Shown: positions 8,817 through 17,706, counted from the stretch's first letter. The stretch is DNA of 35,204 nt from an uncultured Spirochaetota bacterium (GCA_937873275.1 CALMRC010000191.1:1-35204), one strand, 5' to 3'. Numbers and translations are program-made. Notes: generated by a model from the letters alone, not told the origin.

Positions 8817-11800
8817 GCACGAGCAAGGTGATGGATACCACGCCCATGGGGGCGCTGATCGGTCGGATGGCCGGGGAATACCGGGCCAAGAAGAGCGTCT
8901 ACGACATACCGGAAGCCCTCTTCCGGAAGGTCTTCCGGGACGAGCCGGCCTCCCCGGGCTTCGAGGTCCTGGGAAGCCGCATCCTCTATCCCGTCGGGCC
9001 CGCGGCGGGACCCCACACCCAGATCGCCCCGAACCTGGTCGCCTCCTACCTGGGGGGCTCCCGGATCTTCGAGCTCAAGACCGTCCAGGTGAACGACAAG
9101 CTCGAGATCGCCAAGCCCTGCATCGACGCCCTGGACGAGGGGCACAACGTGGAGTGGTCCACGGAGCTCTCCCTGGTCCAGGCCCGCGAGGAGTACCTGC
9201 GGGGCTTCCTGGCCCTCCACGTCCTCAAGGCCCTCTTCGCGGAGAGGGAGGCCGGAGGCTTCCTCTTCAACATGTCCGTGGGCTACACCCTGGACGGGAT
9301 CAAGAGTCCCGCGATGGACGCCTTCATCGAGGGCATGCGGGCCCCCGCCTCCACCCCCTTCTGGACCTCCGCCCTCGGGGAGCTCCGGGCCGCCGTCGCC
9401 TCCCCCGCCTTCCGCCGGGCCTTCGGGGCCGAGGGGGCCGCCCGGGCGGCCGCGGCCGTCGACGCCATGCCGACCGCGCCGGTCCACTCGGTTACCCTGT
9501 CCACCATGCACGGCTGCCCCCCCGCGGAGATCGAGCGGATCGGCCGCTACCTCATCGAGGACAAGGGCTTCTCCACCTACATCAAGCTGAACCCGACCCT
9601 CCTGGGCTACGACCGGGTCCGGGAGATCCTGGACCGGACCGGATGGACGGACGTCGAGATCAAGCGCCCGGGCTTCGAGCACGACCTGCAGTGGCCGGAC
9701 GCCCTGGCCCTGATCGCCTCCCTCTCCGCCGCGGCCAAGCGGAAGGGCGTGCGCTTCGGCCTCAAGCTCTCGAACACCCTGGCCAACGTGAACCCGGGCG
9801 GCCGCCTTCCCGGCGAGGAGAGGTACATGTCCGGCCGGGCCCTCTTCCCGATCACGGTCCGCCTGGCCGCGGACCTGGCCGCCGCGGTTCCCGAGCCCCT
9901 TTCCTTCTCCTTCTGCGGGGGCGTATCCGCCCTGAACGCCGCGGACTGCGTCCGGGCGGGCCTGGGACCCCTGACCGTGGCCACGGACATCCTCAAGCCC
10001 GGCGGCTACCTCCGCCTTTCGGACATGGCCCGCGCGGCCGTCTCCGCTCTGCCCTCGGCCCCGAAAAGCCCGGACGCCCGGGCCCTGGCGGCCCTGGCGG
10101 ACACCGCCCTCGCGCGACCCGAGTTCCGGGGGGACTGGAAGGAGGGCGAGGCGGCCATCGAGGCCCCCCTGCCCGCGTTCGACTGCTTCGACGCCCCCTG
10201 CGTCCGGGCCTGCCCGGTGAACCAGAAGGTCCCCGAGTACATCCGCCGGGCGGCCCGGGGCCGGGACGAGGAAGCCCTGGCCCTCATCCTGGCGGACAAT
10301 CCCCTGCCCTGGATCACCGGCACCCTCTGCGACCACGTCTGCCAGGAGGCCTGCTGCCGGAACGACTACGAGGGTCCCGTGGAGATCCGGGGGGTCAAGC
10401 TGGCCTGCGCCCGGGCCGCGGAGATTCCGCCTGCGCCCCGGGCCCGGAGGACGGACTTTCCCGGGAAGGCCGCGGTGATCGGCGCCGGGCCCGCGGGCCT
10501 GGCCTGCGCGTACTGGCTCGCCCGGGAGGGGGTCCCGGTCACGGTCTTCGAGAAGGCCGACTCCCCCGGAGGCGTGCCCGCCAACGTGATCCCCCGGTTC
10601 CGGATCCCCCGGAAGGACATCGAGCGGGACATCGAGCGCATCCGGTCGATGGGCGTGGAGTTCCGCTTCGGCTCCGCGGTCCGGGACCTGCCGTCCCTCC
10701 GGGCGGAGGGCTATTCGTCCGTATTCGTCGGAGCGGGCTCCCCGGCCCCCCGGGCCCTGCCCCTCTCGGGCTCCGGGGTCCGGGTGGTGGACGCCCTGGA
10801 CTTCCTGGCCGGGACCGCCGACGGCCCGGGGCCCTTCGCGGGGATCCGGCATGCGGTGGTGGCCGGGGGCGGGAACACCGCCATGGACGCCGTCCGGGCG
10901 GCCTCCCGCCTGCCCGGAATCCGGGAAGTGCGCCTTTCCTACCGTCGCACCGTCCGGGAGATGCCCGCCGACCGGGAGGAGCTCCACAACGCCCTCGCCG
11001 AGGCTTCCGCGGTGAACGCCGCGTCCGGCGGCGCGTCGCCCGCGGCGGTCCTGATGGAACTGACCCTGCCCGAGTCCGCGGCCCCCGGCAAGCTGACCCT
11101 GCGTCGCATGACCCTGGGCGAGCGGGACGACTCCGGCCGCCGCTCCCCGGTCGCCTCCGGGGATACCGTGGACGTGGCCTGCGACTTGGTGGTGGCCGCC
11201 GTCGGGGAGACCCCGGACCGGGCCTTCCTGGAGTCCCTGGGAATCCCGGTCGGCAAGGACGGCCGCCCGAAGGCGGACCCCGAGACCGGCTCCGTCGGCG
11301 TCCCGGGCCTCTACGTGGGCGGGGACGCCCTCCGGGGCCCGGCCTCCATCATCTCCGCCGTGGCGGACGGCCGGCGGAGCGCCGAGGCCATCCTACGGAC
11401 CGCGGGGATCGAGCCCGCCGGGGCCCGGGGATCCTACGCGCCCCCTGCCCCGGATCCGGAGAAACTCGCCCGCCGGGGTTCCCTGGCCGCGGACGCGGCG
11501 GGCCGGGAGGAGCTTCGGGTGCCCGAGGGCGCCGGGTCGCGGGCCTTCGCGGCCGCCCAGGCCGAGCGCTGCCTGGAGTGCGACGCGGCCTGTCTGCGCT
11601 GCGTGGAAGTCTGCCCCAACCGGGCCAACACCTTCGTGGCCGTACCGGCCGGCTCCGGCTTCTCCCAGGGCCTCCAGATCCTCCACGTGGACGCCCTGTG
11701 CAACGAGTGCGGCAACTGCGGCTTCTTCTGCCCCTGGCAGGGGGAACCCTACCGCGGGAAGCCCACGGTCTTCGCGTCCGCCGCAACCCTGGCGGCCTCC

Positions 11801-12004
11801 CGGAACGCGGGCTTCGCCTTCACCGGGACGGCCGGGGCCCCGGACCTTGTCCTCCGGGCGGAATACGAGGGCGAGGTCCGGACAGTGCCCCACGCCGAGT
11901 GGACCGGAGCGTCGGGCACCGCCGGCGCCGCGGCCCGGATGGCCGCCCTAGCCCGGATCGTGCACCGGGAACATCCCTACCTCGCGGGAGGCGACGCATG
12001 CTGA
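8813..12004 (+). CDS. ygfK: YgfK-type iron-sulfur flavo-oxidoreductase
   Basis: Large redox protein (1063 residues; E. coli YgfK about 1030), historically named a putative selenate reductase subunit and required in urate-degrading clusters. The N-terminal dihydroorotate-dehydrogenase-like barrel (about 1-400) has VGPAAGPHTQIAPN and TLSTMHGCPPAEIE. A GltD-like cysteine region begins at about 463 (CVRACPVN) and continues through TLCDHVCQEACC. Then come an FAD Rossmann motif (GAGPAG near 557), an NAD(P)H motif (GGGNTAMD near 683), and two C-terminal [4Fe-4S] motifs at about 920-936 and 962-975. The start is GTG 8813, overlapping the hyuA stop as GTGA with GGGGG just upstream. ATG 8831 is an alternative. 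Family and context suggest it passes electrons from NAD(P)H to a purine-derived intermediate, together with XdhD/YgfM. That coupling is inference. Confidence 0.92.
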   Translation: MSTSKVMDTTPMGALIGRMAGEYRAKKSVYDIPEALFRKVFRDEPASPGFEVLGSRILYPVGPAAGPHTQIAPNLVASYLGGSRIFELKTVQVNDKLEIAKPCIDALDEGHNVEWSTELSLVQAREEYLRGFLALHVLKALFAEREAGGFLFNMSVGYTLDGIKSPAMDAFIEGMRAPASTPFWTSALGELRAAVASPAFRRAFGAEGAARAAAAVDAMPTAPVHSVTLSTMHGCPPAEIERIGRYLIEDKGFSTYIKLNPTLLGYDRVREILDRTGWTDVEIKRPGFEHDLQWPDALALIASLSAAAKRKGVRFGLKLSNTLANVNPGGRLPGEERYMSGRALFPITVRLAADLAAAVPEPLSFSFCGGVSALNAADCVRAGLGPLTVATDILKPGGYLRLSDMARAAVSALPSAPKSPDARALAALADTALARPEFRGDWKEGEAAIEAPLPAFDCFDAPCVRACPVNQKVPEYIRRAARGRDEEALALILADNPLPWITGTLCDHVCQEACCRNDYEGPVEIRGVKLACARAAEIPPAPRARRTDFPGKAAVIGAGPAGLACAYWLAREGVPVTVFEKADSPGGVPANVIPRFRIPRKDIERDIERIRSMGVEFRFGSAVRDLPSLRAEGYSSVFVGAGSPAPRALPLSGSGVRVVDALDFLAGTADGPGPFAGIRHAVVAGGGNTAMDAVRAASRLPGIREVRLSYRRTVREMPADREELHNALAEASAVNAASGGASPAAVLMELTLPESAAPGKLTLRRMTLGERDDSGRRSPVASGDTVDVACDLVVAAVGETPDRAFLESLGIPVGKDGRPKADPETGSVGVPGLYVGGDALRGPASIISAVADGRRSAEAILRTAGIEPAGARGSYAPPAPDPEKLARRGSLAADAAGREELRVPEGAGSRAFAAAQAERCLECDAACLRCVEVCPNRANTFVAVPAGSGFSQGLQILHVDALCNECGNCGFFCPWQGEPYRGKPTVFASAATLAASRNAGFAFTGTAGAPDLVLRAEYEGEVRTVPHAEWTGASGTAGAAARMAALARIVHREHPYLAGGDAC

Positions 12005-13338
12005 TCTTCGAGAACGTCCGGGTGATCACCTGGAACCCCGCCGCGGTCTCGGAACCCCGGGACGTGGTCCTGCGGGAGCCCTCCGAGGGGGGCACGGTGG
12101 CGGAGGTCGGATCGAACCTGAAGGCCAAGTACCCCGCAGCCCGGGCCGGAGGCTCCGGGGGCTACCTCTCCCCCGGCCTCGTCTGCTCCCACACCCACCT
12201 CTACTCCGCCCTGGCCCGGGGCATCCTGGCGAACATCAAGCCCTCCAAGGACTTCGGGCAGATCCTTGCCCACCTCTGGTGGCGCCTGGACCGGGCCATC
12301 GACGAGCCGATCCTCCGGGCCAGCGCCCGGGCGGGCCTGGCGGACGCCGCGGCTTGCGGGGTCACCTCGGTGGTGGACCACCACGCCTCGCCGTCCTTCA
12401 TCGACGGGAGCCTGGACGTGATCCGGGCCGCCTACGACGAGATCGGCCTTCGGGGCCTTCTCTGCTACGAGACCACGGACCGGAACGGGCCGGAGGGGGC
12501 CCGGGCGGGGGTCCGGGAGAACGAACGCTTCGCCCGGGCGGTGGACGCCGGCAGGGCGGCCGGGAAAGCGCCCCGGGTGGAGGCCGCCATCGGGGGCCAC
12601 GCCCTCTTCACCATGGGGGACGAGACCCTGGAGCTCACCGCCCGGGCGGTCCGGTCCACGGGCCGGGGCTTCCACGTCCACGCCGCGGAGGACAAGTACG
12701 ACGCATCGGACTCCCGGCACCGCTACGGGGCGGACCTCGTGGAGCGGATGGAAAAGTTCGGGCTCCTGGGGCCGAAGACCATCGTGGGACACGGCCTTTG
12801 GCTCACCCCCTCGGAGGTGGAGCTCCTGAACGAGCGGGACTGCTTCCTGGCCCACAACGCCCGGAGCAACATGAACAACGCCGTGGGCTATGCGTCCCTC
12901 CTGCCCACCCTGAAGAACCCCGTCCTGGGGACCGACGGTATGGGGGCGGACATGGCGGAGGAGTTCAAGTTCGCCTACTTCCGCCACCGGGAGGCCGGGG
13001 GGCCCTGGTGGCCCGGCGACTTCCTGGGGGTCCTTGACCGGGGCAACCGTCTCATGGAACGATATATGGCTGGAACGCGCTTCGGCCGCGTCGAGGCGGG
13101 GGTTCCCGCGGACCTGGTCCACTGGGACTACGACCCGCCCACCCCCCTCTCCGCGGAGAACCTGGCGGGCCACCTGGCCTTCGGGCTCTCAAGCCGGAGC
13201 GTTCGAAGCGTCCTTTCGGACGGGGCCTTCGTCGTCCGGGACCGGATTCCCTCCTTCGACGCGGAGGGGATCGCCGCGGACGGCCGCGTCCAGGCCGCCC
13301 GGCTATGGAAGCGGATGGACGAATTAAAAACGGTTTGA
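11998..13338 (+). CDS. ssnA: SsnA-type aminohydrolase
   Basis: Amidohydrolase-superfamily deaminase-like enzyme, 446 residues (E. coli SsnA 442). The metal and catalytic residues are H65 and H67 (CSHTHLY), H226/H228 (FHVHAAED) with E231, H265 (VGHGLW) and D313 (GTDGMG). NARSNMNN is the family's substrate loop. GGGAGG lies 6 nt before the ATG, and the start overlaps the end of ygfK by 7 nt. SsnA always travels with YgfK, YgeY and YgeW in purine clusters. Its reaction there is a hydrolytic deamination or ring cleavage of an intermediate, not settled by sequence. It ends the first tightly coupled block: 8 bp after its stop begins the inverted-arm repeat element A. Confidence 0.92.
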   Translation: MLIFENVRVITWNPAAVSEPRDVVLREPSEGGTVAEVGSNLKAKYPAARAGGSGGYLSPGLVCSHTHLYSALARGILANIKPSKDFGQILAHLWWRLDRAIDEPILRASARAGLADAAACGVTSVVDHHASPSFIDGSLDVIRAAYDEIGLRGLLCYETTDRNGPEGARAGVRENERFARAVDAGRAAGKAPRVEAAIGGHALFTMGDETLELTARAVRSTGRGFHVHAAEDKYDASDSRHRYGADLVERMEKFGLLGPKTIVGHGLWLTPSEVELLNERDCFLAHNARSNMNNAVGYASLLPTLKNPVLGTDGMGADMAEEFKFAYFRHREAGGPWWPGDFLGVLDRGNRLMERYMAGTRFGRVEAGVPADLVHWDYDPPTPLSAENLAGHLAFGLSSRSVRSVLSDGAFVVRDRIPSFDAEGIAADGRVQAARLWKRMDELKTV

Positions 13339-13345
13339 TGAATGA

Positions 13346-13560
13346 ACCACGGAGAGCACGGAGAGCACGGAGGGAAGAGGGAGAAGAGAGAGACAAGTGA
13401 AGGAAATGCGGTAGACGAGCGGTAATGTGGCAAAGAAACGAAAAAATCGTTTCGAAGTCCTTGGCGCTTTTATCCTGTCTATCCTGCTTGAATCCTGTCA
13501 TCCTGTCTTCTCTTTTCCAAATTCTTGGTTTTTCTCCGTGTCCTCCGTGTCCTCCGTGGT
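13346..13560. repeat. Inverted-arm element A built from 9-nt tandem units (ssnA/ygeY spacer)
   Basis: The left arm (13346-13372) holds three copies of CACGGAG separated by AG. The right arm (13534-13560) holds three copies of CTCCGTG separated by TC. Folded together, 23 of 27 positions pair, and only the two dinucleotide spacers fail. Inside the right half is a second 9-nt series of ATCCTG(T/C) units (13471-13507). At the centre lies a 7-bp hairpin GAAACGA-AAAAA-TCGTTTC (13435-13453). With the ygeY leader, this fills the 382-bp gap 13339-13720, which has no gene. Confidence 0.8.
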
Positions 13561-13630
13561 GATTTCCTGAATAGGTTCTTCTTTCGCGTACGGAGGGACG
13601 GCCGTGGGCCCTCTCCCGCCGACGCGGATT

Positions 13631-13661
13631 GTCCGTCCCCGCGATTCGGGCGGGAACGGAC
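13631..13661 (+). promoter_or_regulatory. Leader hairpin upstream of ygeY, terminator-like
   Basis: GTCCGTCCCCGC (13631-13642) pairs with GCGGGAACGGAC (13650-13661) in 11 of 12 positions around a 7-nt loop. The pyrimidine-rich GTTGTTCTCTTCC follows directly. It may act as a weak intrinsic terminator or attenuator for transcripts arriving from ssnA. The U tract is interrupted, so termination is uncertain. Confidence 0.4.
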
Positions 13662-13720
13662 GTTGTTCTCTTCCCCCCGCGCGGCGACTCGGGCCGTACG
13701 GGGCAGGACATGGGGGTTGT

Positions 13721-14935
13721 ATGGATTCGAACGCCCAAAAGGTCCGCGCCAAGGCCTCGTCCTACCGGGACGAGACCGCGGACATCCTGTCCCGGATCAT
13801 CCAGGTACCGGCCCTGAGCGCCAAGGAAGCCGAGCGCATCGCCCTCTTGAAGTCGATGTGCGAGAAGGCCGGCTTCGACGAGGTCAAGGTGGACGGCCTG
13901 GGGAACCTCCTGGCCCGGGTGGGCTCGGGGAAGAAGATCCTGGCCGTCGACGCCCACATCGACACCGTGGACACCGGCGACCCGGCCCAGTGGAAGACCC
14001 CGCCCTTCTCGGGACTCGTGAAGGACGGCCTCGTGCACGGCCGGGGCGCCTCGGATCAGCTGGGCGGGGCGGCCTCCATGATCACCGCCGGCCGCATCCT
14101 CAAGGAGCTCGGCTACGCCGGGGACTACACGGTCTGGTTCGCCTTCACGATCATGGAGGAGGACTGCGACGGCCTCTGCTGGAAATACCTGATCGAGGAG
14201 GAGAAGCTCGTCCCGGACCTCTTCGTGTCCACCGAGCCCACCTCCCTCCGGCTCTATCGGGGCCACCGGGGCCGCATGGAGATCGAGTGCCGCTTCCAGG
14301 GCGTATCCTGCCACGGCTCCGCCCCGGAGCGCGGGAAGAGCGCGGCCTACATGGCCTCCCGCGCGGCCCTGGCGATCGAGAAGCTCAACGAGGGCCTTAA
14401 GCCCGACGCGGAGAATTTCCTGGGCAAGGGCACCGTCACGGTGAGCCGGATGGACGTCAAGGGTCCCTCCCTCTGCGCCGTCCCGGACCAGGGCATGATC
14501 TACCTGGACCGCCGCCTCACCTGGGGCGAGACCAAGGAGCTGGCGGTTGAACAGGTCAAGAAGGCCCTCTCCGAGGCCGGGCTTTCCAACTTCGAGGTGA
14601 AGGTACCCTACTACGAGATCCCCTCCTGGAAGGGCACCAAGTACGGCCAGGACCTCTACTTCCCGACCTGGAAGATCGACGCGGACCACGCCCTGGTCCG
14701 GGCCGGGGTAGCCGCCCACAAGGCCCTCTGGGGCTCCGAACCCGTGGTGGACAAGTGGACCTTCTCCACGAACGGCGTGGCCGTGTGCGGCCGCCACAAG
14801 ATCCCGACCATCGGCTTCGGGCCCGGGGACGAGAACCAGGCCCACGCCCCCAACGAGATCACCCGGGTGGACGACCTGGAGAAGGCCGCGGCCTTCTACG
14901 CGACCCTGCCCTACGCCTTGGAAGGGAACCTCTAA
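13721..14935 (+). CDS. ygeY: YgeY-type M20 metallohydrolase
   Basis: Zinc-type M20 peptidase/deacylase family member, 404 residues (E. coli YgeY 403). Metal-site motifs are H79 (AVDAHIDTVD), D112 (GRGASDQLGG), the catalytic and metal glutamates E146/E147 (IMEEDCDG), E172 (STEPT), and a late His in NQAHAPNE. H198 in SCHGSAPERG belongs to the dimerisation/active-site loop. YgeY is annotated as a selenium-metabolism-linked hydrolase and is required in urate clusters, where it probably cleaves an acyclic amide intermediate (inference). The start is ATG 13721, with GGGGG 4 nt upstream; longer in-frame readings extend only into poorly coding leader. Its TAATAA end is followed after 1 nt by the strong AGGAGG site of the next gene. 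Confidence 0.92.
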   Translation: MDSNAQKVRAKASSYRDETADILSRIIQVPALSAKEAERIALLKSMCEKAGFDEVKVDGLGNLLARVGSGKKILAVDAHIDTVDTGDPAQWKTPPFSGLVKDGLVHGRGASDQLGGAASMITAGRILKELGYAGDYTVWFAFTIMEEDCDGLCWKYLIEEEKLVPDLFVSTEPTSLRLYRGHRGRMEIECRFQGVSCHGSAPERGKSAAYMASRAALAIEKLNEGLKPDAENFLGKGTVTVSRMDVKGPSLCAVPDQGMIYLDRRLTWGETKELAVEQVKKALSEAGLSNFEVKVPYYEIPSWKGTKYGQDLYFPTWKIDADHALVRAGVAAHKALWGSEPVVDKWTFSTNGVAVCGRHKIPTIGFGPGDENQAHAPNEITRVDDLEKAAAFYATLPYALEGNL

Positions 14936-14949
14936 TAAGGAGGAGCGGC

Positions 14950-16110
14950 ATGCGATGGTTCTACCGGTGCCCGACCTGCGGCGCCGAGTACGAGATGGAA
15001 CCGGACCGCTACCTCTGCTCCTCCTGCGCCCCCAAGACGCTCCCGGACCGCCCCCTGGAGGGGGTGCTGGAGTGCGCCTGGGAGGGCGCGTGGGAGGGGG
15101 ACGACCGCTCGGTGCCGCTCCCCGTGGAGCCCGAGTGGTTCCCCCCCGTGCCCGTGGGGGACACCCCCCTCTGGGCGCCGGAGCGGCTGCGCGGGGACAC
15201 CGGGTTCCCGAGTCTCTGGATCAAGGACGACACCTGCCAGCCCACGGGGTCCTTCAAGGACCGGGCAAGCTTCCTGGTGGCCGCCTACGCACGCAAGAAA
15301 GGCATCCGGGAGATCGCCCTGGCCTCCACGGGCAACGCGGCTTCCTCCATGGCGGGCATCGGGGCGGCGGCGGGCCTTCGGATCACGGTCTTCCTGCCCA
15401 AGGCGGCTCCCGCGGCCAAGCGGATCCAGGTCCTCCAATACGGGGCGGAACTTAAGGCGGTGGACGGCACCTACGACCAGGCCTTCGACGAGTCCCTGGC
15501 CTACACCAAGGCCACGGGGACCCTGTCCCGGAACACCGCCTACAATCCCCTGACCATCGAGGGCAAGAAGACGGTCTCCTTCGAGATCCTCGCGGACCTG
15601 ACCGCCCGGGGAGCTCCGACGCCGGACCACGTCTTCGTGCCGACGGGGGACGGGGTGATCCTGGCGGGGGTCTACAAGGGCTTCGAGGACCTCGTCCGCC
15701 TGGGACGGCTCTCCAAGGTGCCCGTGGTCTGGGCCTGCCAAGCCAAGGGGTCCAGCGCCCTCGCCCGGGCCCTGGAGGCGGGGGGCTTCGGGGATCCCGA
15801 GCCTTCCTCCACGATCGCGGACTCCATCTCCGTGGACGTGCCCCGGAACGGAACCCTGGCCCTGGCCAAGCTGAAAAAGCACGGAGGCCGGGCGGTGGTG
15901 GTGACGGACGAGGAGATCCTCGGGGCCCAGCGGACCCTGGCGGGACGGACCGGCCTCTTCGCCGAACCGTCCTCCAGCGCCGCCCTGTCGGGATTCTTGA
16001 AGGTCAAGGGAGGGCTGGACCCGTCGTCGACGGTGGTCCTCCTGGTCACGGGCAACGGGCTCAAGGACGTGAAGAGCGCGGCCCATGGTCTGGGAATCAG
16101 TGAACGGTAA
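14950..16110 (+). CDS. Threonine-synthase-like PLP enzyme with N-terminal zinc ribbon
   Basis: Fold-type-II PLP enzyme of 386 residues. A zinc-ribbon start has C7, C10, C23 and C26. The PLP lysine is K103 in PTGSFKDRA. STGNAASS is the substrate loop and PTGDGV (where threonine synthases have PTGNFG) is the phosphate-binding loop. The C-terminal LLVTGNGLKD also matches threonine synthases. TAAGGAGGAG lies 5 nt before the ATG, so it should be strongly translated. In related clusters this position is held by diaminopropionate ammonia-lyase YgeX. I infer that this enzyme, or the next, eliminates ammonia from a diaminopropionate-like product. A plain threonine synthase is the alternative, but no threonine genes are nearby. 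The last codons and the stop fall inside repeat element B. Confidence 0.82.
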   Translation: MRWFYRCPTCGAEYEMEPDRYLCSSCAPKTLPDRPLEGVLECAWEGAWEGDDRSVPLPVEPEWFPPVPVGDTPLWAPERLRGDTGFPSLWIKDDTCQPTGSFKDRASFLVAAYARKKGIREIALASTGNAASSMAGIGAAAGLRITVFLPKAAPAAKRIQVLQYGAELKAVDGTYDQAFDESLAYTKATGTLSRNTAYNPLTIEGKKTVSFEILADLTARGAPTPDHVFVPTGDGVILAGVYKGFEDLVRLGRLSKVPVVWACQAKGSSALARALEAGGFGDPEPSSTIADSISVDVPRNGTLALAKLKKHGGRAVVVTDEEILGAQRTLAGRTGLFAEPSSSAALSGFLKVKGGLDPSSTVVLLVTGNGLKDVKSAAHGLGISER

Positions 16111-16227
16111 ACGGTGGACAGAAACGGCGGCGGCAGGCGGAAGATGACCGCGGTTCGGCGTGAAATGCGGCCGCGGCTCCGTCAACACTGCCGTCCACAG
16201 TTCACCGTCCACCGTCCACCGTCCACT
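16099..16227. repeat. Inverted-arm element B built from 7-nt tandem units (PLP1/PLP2 spacer)
   Basis: The left arm (16099-16121) contains GTGAACG, GTAAACG, GTGGACA. The right arm (16192-16227) contains, on the opposite strand, GTGGACG three times, then GTGAACT and GTGGACG. The outer 23 nt of the arms pair at 19 positions. The middle is GC-rich with two CCGCGG palindromes. It begins within the last four codons of the upstream gene and supplies its stop codon. Confidence 0.78.
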
Positions 16228-16242
16228 TAAAAGGAGTTACCC

Positions 16243-17706
16243 ATGAAGATCGATCTTTCCATCCACGAGTCCCAGCGGAAGAAGAACATACAGCGGTGCA
16301 AGGAGAAGGGCATCCTCCTGCCGACCTACGCCCAGATGCGGGATCCCGCGAAGATCCCCGAGTCCATCAAGTCCGAGCTCAAGGGCATCGGGCTCTGGGA
16401 CGTCCACTCCCGCAACCTATTCCGGGTCAACTGGCACAACGAGCCCAAGGAGAAGGGCGGGGTCTTCGGGGACGTAAACTACTTCGAACTCCCCCGGGAG
16501 CTCACGGGCACCAAGGCCCGGATCGGCGCGGTCCTCGGCAAGTGGTTCCCCACGGGGGCCCACAAGGTCGGCGCGGCCTATTCCTGCCTGGTTCCCGGCC
16601 TGGTGACCGGGCAGTTCGACCCGACCACCAAGAAGGCCGTGTGGCCCTCCACGGGCAACTATTGCCGGGGCGGGGCCTACATCTCCCGCCTCCTGTCCTG
16701 CCCCTCCGTGGCCATCCTCCCCGCGGAGATGTCCCGGGAGCGCTTCGAGTGGCTGGCGACCATGGCCGAGGAGGTCATCGCCACCCCGGGCTGCGAGAGC
16801 AACGTCAAGGAGATCTTCGACAAGTGCGTCGAGATCGAGAAGACCCGGCCGGACGCGGTGATCTTCAACCAGTTCGACCAGCTCCCCAACCACCTCTGGC
16901 ACTACACCGTCACGGGCCCCGCCCTGGAGGAGGTCTTCGGGAAGATGAATCCCGACGGGAAGTCCCGCCTGGCCCTCTCCCTGTACAGTTCCGGGTCCGC
17001 GGGCACCCTGGGCGCGGGCTCCTACCTCAAAGAAAAGCACAACGGCGCCCGGGTGGGCGTGGGCGAGGCCCTGCAGTGCCCCACCATCCTGGAGAACGGC
17101 TTCGGAGGCCACCGGATCGAGGGGATCGGGGACAAGCACATCCCCTGGATCCACAATCTCCGGGACACCGACGTGGCGGTGGGCGTGGACGACGAGATCG
17201 CCGTCCGCCTCCTGCGGCTGTTCAACGAGCCCGCGGGCCGCAAGGCCCTGGTCGAGGCCGGGGTGCCCAAGGCGGCGGTGGACCGGCTCGACCTCCTCGG
17301 GATCTCCGGGATCGGAAACCTCGTGGCCACCATCAAGGCCGCCAAGTACTACGAACTCGGAGAGGACGAGATCGCCCTCACGGTCTTTACGGATTCCCTC
17401 CAGCTCTACGGTTCCCGGCTCACGGAGCTCGCCGCGGAGCGGGGCGCCTACGACCAGCGCCAGGCGGACCGGGACATCGAAATGCTCCGGAACCTCTCGG
17501 TGGACCACGTCCTGGACATGACCCACGTGGATCGCCGGAGGGTGCACCAGCTCAAGTACTACACCTGGATCGAGCAGCTCGGGAAGGAACTTTCGGAGCT
17601 GAACGCCCAGTGGGACGACTGGCGCGGCTACTGGGGCGAGCTCCACGCCGAGGTCGGGACCCTGGACGCCCTGATCGAGGACTTCAACAAGGAGGTCCTG
17701 CGGTGA
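16243..17706 (+). CDS. Second PLP-dependent lyase-like enzyme (tryptophan-synthase-beta fold)
   Basis: Fold-type-II PLP protein, 487 residues. The probable Schiff-base lysine is K108 in PTGAHKVGAAY. STGNY (136-140) is the substrate loop and LYSSGSAGTLGAGSYL looks like the cofactor-phosphate glycine loop. The C-terminal about 150 residues extend beyond the core fold. It is longer than cysteine synthases and DAP ammonia-lyases. The GAHK motif recalls tryptophan synthase beta and TrpB-like lyases. AAGGAG lies 7 nt before ATG 16243. It starts the third coupled block, and its stop overlaps the GTG start of the deaminase. Context suggests a role in deaminating an amino-acid product of urate breakdown. 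The substrate is unknown. Confidence 0.8.
   Translation: MKIDLSIHESQRKKNIQRCKEKGILLPTYAQMRDPAKIPESIKSELKGIGLWDVHSRNLFRVNWHNEPKEKGGVFGDVNYFELPRELTGTKARIGAVLGKWFPTGAHKVGAAYSCLVPGLVTGQFDPTTKKAVWPSTGNYCRGGAYISRLLSCPSVAILPAEMSRERFEWLATMAEEVIATPGCESNVKEIFDKCVEIEKTRPDAVIFNQFDQLPNHLWHYTVTGPALEEVFGKMNPDGKSRLALSLYSSGSAGTLGAGSYLKEKHNGARVGVGEALQCPTILENGFGGHRIEGIGDKHIPWIHNLRDTDVAVGVDDEIAVRLLRLFNEPAGRKALVEAGVPKAAVDRLDLLGISGIGNLVATIKAAKYYELGEDEIALTVFTDSLQLYGSRLTELAAERGAYDQRQADRDIEMLRNLSVDHVLDMTHVDRRRVHQLKYYTWIEQLGKELSELNAQWDDWRGYWGELHAEVGTLDALIEDFNKEVLR

Noticed and set aside
13346-13560. Possible CRISPR array from the short direct repeats
   Set aside because: Units are only 7-9 nt with 2-nt spacers and are arranged as inverted arms; no 25-40 nt repeats with unique spacers and no cas genes.
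13574-13720. A purine or guanidine riboswitch in the ygeY leader
   Set aside because: Apart from the 12-bp hairpin I could not recognise the conserved core of any known riboswitch class; a covariance-model search would be needed.
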